This document shows positions 1 through 4,045 of a DNA stretch of 7,931 bases, in pieces. Under the pieces are notes generated by a model. It was given only the letters and a program-made list of their open reading frames with translations, ran no database searches and had not been told where the DNA came from. Positions within the stretch are counted from its first letter, which is position 1, and each line of letters starts with the position of its first letter. Origin of the DNA: an uncultured Clostridia bacterium. Its GTDB lineage: Bacteria > Bacillota > Clostridia > Peptostreptococcales > Anaerovoracaceae. Location of the stretch: contig CAKQOW010000074.1 in assembly GCA_934256595.1 (NCBI GenBank), positions 1 to 7,931 of the forward strand, given 5' to 3'. The position numbers and the translations under genes are program-made.

Positions 1-72
1 ATACCGGTTCCGGATACCACAAGTTACCAATTTTTTATTATTTCGATTGTCCACTTGACGGGGTGCAGTTCA
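1..72 (+). mobile_element. Right end of an IS3-type insertion sequence (partial)
   Basis: Bases 48-72 (TGTCCACTTGACGGGG, then TGCAGTTCA) read on the opposite strand as TGAACTGCACCCCGTCAAG followed by TGGACA. That resembles terminal inverted repeats of IS3-family (IS150-like) elements, which begin with TG and often carry a CCCC...GGACA core. A short open frame entering from the left ends inside this repeat, as often happens in this family. The rest of the element lies outside the window, so the opposite end and target duplication cannot be seen. The call rests on motif memory alone. Confidence 0.45.
2..58 (+). CDS. Possible C-terminal tail of IS3-type transposase (partial)
   Basis: The frame starting at base 2 reads YRFRIPQVTNFLLFRLST and stops at TGA 56-58, within the putative terminal repeat. 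Many IS3-family OrfB (DDE) transposases end with a motif like SPxxYR followed by a short variable tail, and the leading YR would fit that position. Only 18 residues are visible and no catalytic residue is included, so the assignment depends mostly on the adjoining repeat. It could also be a chance open frame. Confidence 0.3.
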   Translation, partial: YRFRIPQVTNFLLFRLST

Positions 73-97
73 AAGATAATCTGTCCTGTTTATTATA

Positions 98-1228
98 TTA
101 TTTTAAAGTAATGCATTTTTTGTCCGACCACTTTGTATAGTATTTCTTATTGTCTATTACCCTTACGCCCCTTATCTTATATTCAAATTTCCTCTTTACA
201 GTTCCGCCCCTGTAACTCACAAAACCGGTCTTTGAATACGTCAGCTTTGTCAGTTTGTTTTTATTTAATTTATCATATTTATATACCTGATAATAATCAA
301 CCTTATATCCCTTGGATTTCTTCCATTTTAGTTTATAAGAAGTCTTGCCTATATATGTCGAGGTTATTGTTACGGTAGTGTTTTTTATGCCGCTTATAAG
401 CTTTTCTTTTGCTATCTCCTCAGCAGTTTTTTCAGGTGCAGGGGTGTCAGTCTTATTATCTTCGGTTATTTCATCTGCCGGCTTATCCTCAATGATATAC
501 AGATAGCGGTTCAAATCTTTGAGTCTGAAAGATACATTGCCGTATTCATCATACGTTCCCTCAGTATAGGTATATTCGCTTGCACCGTTAGGCTTATATT
601 TGCACTTTATTTTTTTACCTGCGATATTTGCCTCAGGCGTTATTGTCAGTATATAAAAGCCCTCATCGAATTTGAGCTTTTGCTGTTTCACATTGGGACT
701 AACCGACACTTTGTAATAAGCTTCACCTGACTTTTTAATTTTCTTTGTTATTCTTATCTGTTCAAATTGTTCATCGCCTTGATGTTTTCGCAGTTCTCCC
801 ATAGCCTCAGAGCTTAATATGACATATGCATATTGGGTCCATAAACCTACACTTATATATTGTTCTCTATGTAAGTTATAAAGGTATTTGGTGGTAAAGC
901 CTATACCTGTATCCCAAATGCTGCTGTCCTCCACTCTGGCGTCAAAAATACCAAAGTTACCATATATATCGCTGTTGATTTTCCTTGCAAGGGTAAGACT
1001 ATCCTCCTCACCAAATGTGCAAACCGCTGTGTTGTACATTATTATAGGTTCCCCCGGAGGCAATGAACCGGGCACTATTGTCGGTATGCCTCTTTTAACT
1101 GTAGCAGTTTCCTGCACTATAGTTTCTGCACTGCTGTCCTGCGTTTCCGACCCAAACACTGTTTCCGGTACGCACACCATTGAAAATGCTATAGTAACTG
1201 TCAGTATCAAGGATATAATTTTTTTCAT
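98..1228 (-). CDS. Secreted protein with C-terminal Fn3-like domain
   Basis: A 376-residue protein of unknown function. It starts with a classical signal peptide: MKK, a hydrophobic core of ISLILTVTIAF type, and a plausible signal peptidase I site after VFG (residues 24-26). It is therefore probably exported; no LPXTG anchor, lipobox or second membrane segment is visible. Residues about 30-245 form a Tyr- and Thr-rich region I do not recognise. Residues 248-280 are an acidic Pro/Thr/Glu linker. Residues 281-376 resemble the Fn3-like tails of clostridial surface proteins, with the pattern KLKWKKSKGYKVDYYQVYK and later YKIRGVRV...KKYYTKWS. I chose the start at 1228 over the upstream ATG at 1252 because GAGGGAGA lies just upstream of it and MKKIISL begins a normal signal peptide. 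The stop lies 25 bp from the putative IS end, and no terminator is visible. Upstream it is divergent from the first small-toxin unit. Confidence 0.8.
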   Translation of the reverse strand: MKKIISLILTVTIAFSMVCVPETVFGSETQDSSAETIVQETATVKRGIPTIVPGSLPPGEPIIMYNTAVCTFGEEDSLTLARKINSDIYGNFGIFDARVEDSSIWDTGIGFTTKYLYNLHREQYISVGLWTQYAYVILSSEAMGELRKHQGDEQFEQIRITKKIKKSGEAYYKVSVSPNVKQQKLKFDEGFYILTITPEANIAGKKIKCKYKPNGASEYTYTEGTYDEYGNVSFRLKDLNRYLYIIEDKPADEITEDNKTDTPAPEKTAEEIAKEKLISGIKNTTVTITSTYIGKTSYKLKWKKSKGYKVDYYQVYKYDKLNKNKLTKLTYSKTGFVSYRGGTVKRKFEYKIRGVRVIDNKKYYTKWSDKKCITLK

Positions 1229-1405
1229 TTTTCTCTCCCTCATTACTTTCATAAAAACCTTGCTGTATCAGCTTTTGTACCATTTTACCATCAAAACCAC
1301 TTTTAGGAAACACTGCATAATGAATTTCTGTATTCTATGTCATCAGTAAATGCCTGCATACCAAAACTCTGCACTGTAATATATCATCAGAACTCATAGT
1401 TCTAA

Positions 1406-1434
1406 TTGCAATCAGAACGTATGTTTGTTATAAT
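1406..1434 (+). promoter_or_regulatory. Promoter of small-peptide gene, unit 1
   Basis: The -35 box is TTGCAA (1406-1411) and the -10 box is a perfect TATAAT (1429-1434), with a 17-bp spacer. The predicted start is near G1441, giving a leader of about 105 nt before the ATG. Unit 2 has the identical boxes and spacing. An AGAAC-N5-GTTCT inverted repeat (1389-1403) sits directly upstream of the -35 box. Confidence 0.85.
1414..1427 (+). promoter_or_regulatory. LexA-like operator between -35 and -10, unit 1
   Basis: The sequence AGAACGTATGTTTG fits the Gram-positive LexA (DinR) consensus CGAACRNRYGTTYC at 12 of 14 positions, with only the two outer bases differing. Its position in the promoter spacer would let a repressor block RNA polymerase. 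Whether LexA binds is inference; the site could instead serve another dyad-binding repressor. Confidence 0.45.
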
Positions 1435-1440
1435 ATGCTT

Positions 1441-1471
1441 GGTGCTACCCTAAACGGTAGGCGGTTAGCCC
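1441..1471 (+). repeat. Left inverted arm / 5' leader hairpin, unit 1
   Basis: This is the predicted 5' end of the peptide mRNA. It contains GGTGCTACC, then GGTAG (able to pair with CTACC as a small hairpin with loop CTAAAC), then GGTTAGCCC. The blocks GGYGCTACC and GGTTAGCCC reappear in inverse orientation at 1702-1728. The mRNA and the antisense RNA therefore start with nearly the same sequence. Confidence 0.75.
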
Positions 1472-1545
1472 TCTTTACAGAGGAGCGCAACCTCTGATTA
1501 CATAGACATCTGCTCGCAGAAATCTTGAAAAGGAGGACTTTGCTT

Positions 1546-1650
1546 ATGCTTACAACAGAGCTTTTTGTAGCCATTATCAGCTTATGCATTGCTTGCTTTG
1601 CTCTTGGTTATGCCATTGGCTCTAAGAGCAACAGCAAGGCACAAAAATAA
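1546..1650 (+). CDS. Small hydrophobic peptide, putative type I toxin, unit 1
   Basis: A 34-residue peptide: MLTTELF at the N-terminus, one hydrophobic helix (about residues 6-25, including LCIACFALGYAIG), and a short basic tail ending SKAQK. It would span the membrane once and has two cysteines (C14, C17) and a GxxxG-type packing pattern (G21, G25). Size, hydropathy and basic tail match small holin-like or type I toxin peptides (TxpA/BsrG/Fst kind), although I see no firm sequence identity to a named family. The RBS AAAAGGAGG (1528-1536) is strong and 9 nt from the ATG. The stop codon lies inside the terminator stem. The unit 2 peptide is 27/34 identical with no indels, and eight codon differences are synonymous, which supports real translation. 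A membrane-depolarising toxin controlled by the convergent antisense RNA is the inferred role. Confidence 0.8.
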   Translation: MLTTELFVAIISLCIACFALGYAIGSKSNSKAQK

Positions 1651-1683
1651 CCGCCCTGCCCTGACAAAACTCGGCGGTTATTT
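1645..1683. terminator. Bidirectional terminator, unit 1
   Basis: An 11-bp perfect stem, AAATAACCGCC (1645-1655) with GGCGGTTATTT (1673-1683), has a 17-nt loop. The U-run is better on the minus strand (TTATTTTTG) than on the plus strand (TTATTTCTA). It should therefore end the antisense RNA efficiently and the peptide mRNA less so. Confidence 0.8.
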
Positions 1684-1701
1684 CTATAACTAACGATTAT
1701 C

Positions 1702-1728
1702 GGGGCTAACCGTCTATCGGTAGCGCCC
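1702..1728 (-). repeat. Right inverted arm / antisense 5' hairpin, unit 1
   Basis: On the minus strand this reads GGGCGCTACCGATAGAC, then GGTTAGCCCC. It is the inverted partner of 1441-1471. A peptide mRNA that reads through the terminator would carry its complement, letting the 3' end pair with the 5' leader. Confidence 0.7.
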
Positions 1729-1737
1729 TTTAATATT

Positions 1738-1766
1738 ATACTATCATCTGTCCTGCTCTATGTCAA
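1738..1766 (-). promoter_or_regulatory. Antisense RNA promoter, unit 1
   Basis: On the minus strand a perfect TTGACA (1766-1761) is followed after 17 bp by TAGTAT (1743-1738), which overlaps a perfect TATAAT (1740-1735; 20 bp spacing). The same arrangement TTGACA-N17-TAGTATAAT is exactly conserved in unit 2 although the spacer bases differ in part. This indicates a strong constitutive promoter, as expected for an antitoxin RNA. Confidence 0.8.
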
Positions 1767-1839
1767 ATATTTATTCTGTTTTCAAATACTCTTTTCAGTC
1801 ACATATCAAATTTAATATCATCAGAACTAATATTTCTAA

Positions 1840-1868
1840 TTGCAACCAAAACATATGTTTGTTATAAT
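1840..1868 (+). promoter_or_regulatory. Promoter of small-peptide gene, unit 2
   Basis: TTGCAA (1840-1845), a 17-bp spacer and TATAAT (1863-1868) match unit 1 exactly. The predicted start is near G1875. The spacer holds the perfect 12-bp palindrome AAACATATGTTT (1849-1860), the counterpart of the LexA-like site in unit 1 but a poorer consensus match (GAAC changed to AAAC). Confidence 0.85.
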
Positions 1869-1874
1869 GTGTTT

Positions 1875-1905
1875 GGTGCTACCCTGAACGGTAGGCGGTT
1901 AGTCC
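1875..1905 (+). repeat. Left inverted arm / 5' leader hairpin, unit 2
   Basis: The leader starts GGTGCTACCC, followed by GGTAG and GGTTAGTCC. The block GGTTAGTCC differs from unit 1 (GGTTAGCCC), and the right arm of unit 2 carries the same change. The two arms of a unit therefore match each other better here than they match the other unit. Confidence 0.75.
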
Positions 1906-1978
1906 TTCTAACAGAGGACTGCGTCCTCTAATTACATAGAACTCTGTTTTCAGAAATCTACGGAAGGAGGAATTGCCT

Positions 1979-2083
1979 ATGCTTACAACAGAGCTTTTTA
2001 TAGCCACTATAGGCCTATGCATTTCTTGCTTCGCCCTTGGGTATACCATTGGTTCCAAGAGCAATGGCAAGACGCAAAAATAA
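1979..2083 (+). CDS. Small hydrophobic peptide, putative type I toxin, unit 2
   Basis: A 34-residue paralogue of the unit 1 peptide: MLTTELFIATIG, then LCISCFALGYTIG, with a tail ending GKTQK. The seven differences are mild (V/I, I/T, S/G, A/S, A/T, S/G, A/T). Both cysteines, the GY-x-IG pattern, the acidic E5 and the basic tail are kept. A single transmembrane helix is predicted at about residues 6-25. The RBS AAGGAGG (1964-1970) is 8 nt from the ATG. The TAA stop is part of the terminator stem. Conserved length and reading frame across a clearly diverged duplicate argue for selection on the peptide. Its toxin role is inferred from architecture: strong RBS, structured leader and convergent antisense RNA with its own promoter. 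Confidence 0.8.
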   Translation: MLTTELFIATIGLCISCFALGYTIGSKSNGKTQK

Positions 2084-2117
2084 CCGCCACGTCCTGAGAA
2101 AACCGGCGGTTATTTTT
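2076..2117. terminator. Bidirectional terminator, unit 2
   Basis: A 13-bp perfect stem, AAAAATAACCGCC (2076-2088) with GGCGGTTATTTTT (2105-2117), has a 16-nt loop. It has a U-rich end on both strands. It is also the first terminator met by transcripts of the minus-strand ABC exporter operon. Confidence 0.85.
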
Positions 2118-2134
2118 ATAACTAAAAAGTTTTT

Positions 2135-2159
2135 GGACTAACCATCTATCGGTAGCACC
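2135..2159 (-). repeat. Right inverted arm / antisense 5' hairpin, unit 2
   Basis: The plus strand reads GGACTAACC...GGTAGCACC, the exact inverse of the two outer blocks (GGTGCTACC and GGTTAGTCC) of the left arm at 1875-1905. It shares the unit-specific T for C change with that arm. Confidence 0.7.
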
Positions 2160-2169
2160 TTTTAATATT

Positions 2170-2198
2170 ATACTATCATCTGTCTGCTTATGTGTCAA
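2170..2198 (-). promoter_or_regulatory. Antisense RNA promoter, unit 2
   Basis: The minus strand carries TTGACA (2198-2193), a 17-bp spacer, and TAGTAT (2175-2170) running into a perfect TATAAT (2172-2167). It lies immediately downstream of the ABC operon stop codon, so it adds to any readthrough from that operon. Confidence 0.8.
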
Positions 2199-2212
2199 AC
2201 ATTTCTTTCGCA

Positions 2213-4045
2213 CTATGCGTACTGACTGTTATACAGGTCTGCATAGAAGCCTCCTGCCGCAAGCAGCTCGCTGTGAGTTCCCTGCTCTATAATGTCACCG
2301 TGGTTCATTACAAGTATCATATCCGCATCTTTAATGGTTGACAGTCTGTGTGCAATTATGAAGCTGGTTCTTCCCTGCATCAGATTGCCCATCGCTTTCT
2401 GGATAAGCATTTCTGTTCTTGTGTCTACAGAGCTTGTAGCCTCGTCCAGTATCATTACAGGAGCGTCAGAAAGTATTGCTCTTGCTATTGTAAGCAGTTG
2501 TTTTTCTCCCTGTGAGATGTTCTCCGCATCTTCGTTTATAGGGGTGTCATAGCCCTTAGACTGAGACCTGATAAAGTGATCTATGTTAGCTGCTTTGGCC
2601 GCTGCCTTAACTTCTTCATCGGAAGCGTCCATTCTGCCGTATCTGATATTATCCATAATACTGCCGCTGTAAAGCCATGTGTCCTGCAGCACCATTCCGA
2701 ACATTTTTCTTAAATCCTCTCTGGAGTAATCTGTAATGTCGGTACCGTCTATATATATATGCCCGCTGTTAAGCTCATAAAATCTCATAAGCAGCTTTAC
2801 AATGGTAGTCTTGCCTGCTCCCGTAGGCCCTACGATTGCAACTCTCTGACCCTGCTTTATCTCTGCCGAGAAGTCCTTTATTATTATATTCTCAGGATCA
2901 TATCCGAATGAAATATGGTCAAATGTCACATCTCCTCTGTGCTGATTTATATCAGGTTTTTTGAGAAGCGCAAGGTCTGTTTTTTCAGTTTCCTCTTCTT
3001 CATTTATAAATTCAAATACACGCTCTGCCGCCGCTGCTGTAGACTGAAGCATATTGGCAACATTGGCAAGCTGGGCTATAGGCTGGTTAAAGTTTCTGAT
3101 GTACTGAATAAACGCCTGTATATCTCCTATTGACACTCTGCCATTAATCGCAAATATTCCTCCGAGAATACATACCAGCACATAGGCTATGTTTCCGAAC
3201 AGGTTTGAAATCGGCTGCATAAGTCCCGACAGGAACTGGGATTTCCACGCCGACTCACACAGGTTTTCATTTATCTCATCAAAGGTTTCGATAGCAGCCT
3301 CTTCGCCGTTAAATGCCTTTACCACCTGATGACCTGTATACATTTCCTCAACATGACCGTTGGCATCTCCCAGATATCTCTGCTGGTCCTGGAAATACCC
3401 TTGTGTCTTTTTTACTACGGCCTTGATGAGAAGCGCAGACATAGGTATTACTATTACTGCCATAAGGCTCATCCATATGTTTATCGACACCATCATTATC
3501 AGTATGCCGATTACAGTGGTAACGCTGGTTATAATCTGGGTCATAGACTGGTTCAGCGACTGGTTTACCGTCTCCACGTCGTTTGTAACCCTGCTTAATA
3601 TTTCACCGTGGGTTTTAGTATCGAAATATTTAAGCGGCATTCTGTCCATTTTTTCTGAGATTTCCTTTCTCAGCCTGTAGGTTATCCTCTGGGATACTCC
3701 CGACATCACGTAGCCCTGCAGGAATGAAAGCAGTGAGCCTGCTGCATATATTGCGCATAAGAATATGATAATATCCAGAAGCGCATCAAAGTCTATGCCT
3801 ATTCCCGACATCAGTCCCTCTACAACCTTGTCTGTAGCCTTTCCCAGTATCTTGGGAGAAACGATTGTAAATACTGTGCTTCCTATTGCAAATATGAACA
3901 CTGCCGTTATCTGCCATTTAAAGTCTTTTACATACTTCCAGAGCGCAAGCATTGTGCCTTTGAAGTTCTTGGCTTTCTCGCCGGGCATCATGCCTGCGGG
4001 TCCGTGACCGGACCCTGCTCTCGGGCCTCTTCTCTGCTCTGCCAT
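2213..4045 (-). CDS. Heterodimeric ABC exporter subunit, canonical ATPase domain
   Basis: A 610-residue half-transporter with an N-terminal six-helix exporter domain (about 40-340) and a C-terminal ATPase domain (about 370-610). It starts with a Gly/Pro-rich soluble tail (GPRAGSGHGPAGMMPGEKAK) common in this subfamily. ATPase motifs are Walker A GPTGAGKTT (406-414), Q-loop Q454, signature ISQGEKQ (510-516), Walker B MILDE with catalytic E535, D-loop SSVD (538-541) and switch H566. Walker and switch residues are intact, but the signature departs from LSGGQ. That is the pattern of the consensus-Walker subunit of heterodimeric multidrug exporters (BmrCD, LmrCD, TM287/288 types). Its ATG directly abuts the TAA of the partner gene (TAAATG), with AAAGGGGG as RBS, so translation is probably coupled. 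The substrate is unknown; drug or peptide export at the cytoplasmic membrane is inferred from family and the MarR context. Confidence 0.92.
   Translation of the reverse strand: MAEQRRGPRAGSGHGPAGMMPGEKAKNFKGTMLALWKYVKDFKWQITAVFIFAIGSTVFTIVSPKILGKATDKVVEGLMSGIGIDFDALLDIIIFLCAIYAAGSLLSFLQGYVMSGVSQRITYRLRKEISEKMDRMPLKYFDTKTHGEILSRVTNDVETVNQSLNQSMTQIITSVTTVIGILIMMVSINIWMSLMAVIVIPMSALLIKAVVKKTQGYFQDQQRYLGDANGHVEEMYTGHQVVKAFNGEEAAIETFDEINENLCESAWKSQFLSGLMQPISNLFGNIAYVLVCILGGIFAINGRVSIGDIQAFIQYIRNFNQPIAQLANVANMLQSTAAAAERVFEFINEEEETEKTDLALLKKPDINQHRGDVTFDHISFGYDPENIIIKDFSAEIKQGQRVAIVGPTGAGKTTIVKLLMRFYELNSGHIYIDGTDITDYSREDLRKMFGMVLQDTWLYSGSIMDNIRYGRMDASDEEVKAAAKAANIDHFIRSQSKGYDTPINEDAENISQGEKQLLTIARAILSDAPVMILDEATSSVDTRTEMLIQKAMGNLMQGRTSFIIAHRLSTIKDADMILVMNHGDIIEQGTHSELLAAGGFYADLYNSQYA

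Larger units (their letters stand above)
1643..1728 (-). ncRNA. Antisense RNA (putative antitoxin), unit 1
   Basis: A predicted RNA of about 86 nt starts just after the minus-strand TAGTATAAT and stops in the shared stem-loop, where the minus strand gives GGCGG-TTATTTTTG. Its 5' end folds as a hairpin (CTACCG, loop ATAGA, CGGTTAG). Its 3' portion is complementary to the last codons and terminator of the peptide mRNA. Convergent genes sharing one bidirectional terminator recall the par RNA I/RNA II locus of enterococcal plasmid pAD1, but the peptide and arms here differ. No protein is encoded. Confidence 0.7.
1382..1766 (+). repeat. Tandem unit 1: peptide gene plus convergent antisense RNA
   Basis: This segment is repeated as 1816-2198, in the same orientation. 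Both copies begin with TATCATCAGAACT and contain, in the same order, a TTGCAA-N17-TATAAT promoter, leader arm GGTGCTACCC, RBS, 34-codon ORF, AAATAACCGCC stem-loop, inverse arm, and a minus-strand TTGACA promoter. Start codons are 433 bp apart and the -10 boxes 434 bp apart. Divergence is clear but collinear in the coding part, indicating an old tandem duplication kept functional rather than a recent one. Confidence 0.9.
2076..2160 (-). ncRNA. Antisense RNA (putative antitoxin), unit 2
   Basis: A predicted RNA of about 85 nt runs from just after the minus-strand TAGTATAAT (2175-2167) to the shared stem-loop. The 5' end reads GGTGCTACCGATAGATGG, then TTAGTCC, and can form a hairpin. The 3' half is complementary to the end of the unit 2 peptide mRNA. 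It has the same design as the unit 1 antisense RNA, with enough sequence difference in the loop region that cross-regulation may be incomplete. Confidence 0.7.
1816..2198 (+). repeat. Tandem unit 2: peptide gene plus convergent antisense RNA
   Basis: This is the second copy of the 1382-1766 unit, with every element preserved. Only about 49 bp (1767-1815) of unrelated AT-rich DNA separate the copies. The last element of the unit, its antisense promoter, ends 15 bp before the stop codon of the neighbouring ABC transporter gene (2213). Confidence 0.9.

Noticed and set aside
1095..1313. 72-residue minus-strand open frame upstream of the secreted protein
   Set aside because: It overlaps the signal peptide gene in another frame, has no convincing RBS, and its sequence is low-complexity and frame-shadow-like.
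1229..1380. A third, decayed copy of the small-toxin unit
   Set aside because: No arm, RBS or peptide remnant could be recognised; the stretch holds only AT-rich sequence and the upstream region of the secreted protein gene.
1441..1545. Leader of the peptide gene as a metabolite riboswitch
   Set aside because: It is too short, resembles no known aptamer, and antisense pairing explains its structure better.
1441..2159. Units read as small transposon-like (MITE) elements bounded by inverted arms
   Set aside because: The arms coincide with RNA 5' ends and follow TATAAT by six or seven bases. The duplicated region also extends beyond the arms to include both promoters, and no target duplication is evident.
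1382..2198. CRISPR-like repeat
   Set aside because: There are only two long units with conserved coding content, and no short repeat-spacer periodicity.
1879..2213. Two minus-strand open frames (63 and 68 residues) across unit 2
   Set aside because: They run antisense to the peptide gene, cross the terminator stem and promoters, and are not conserved at the same place in unit 1.
3329..3680. Plus-strand open frames inside the ABC transporter genes
   Set aside because: They are mirror frames of hydrophobic transporter segments, with no RBS or promoter, and overlap well-supported genes.
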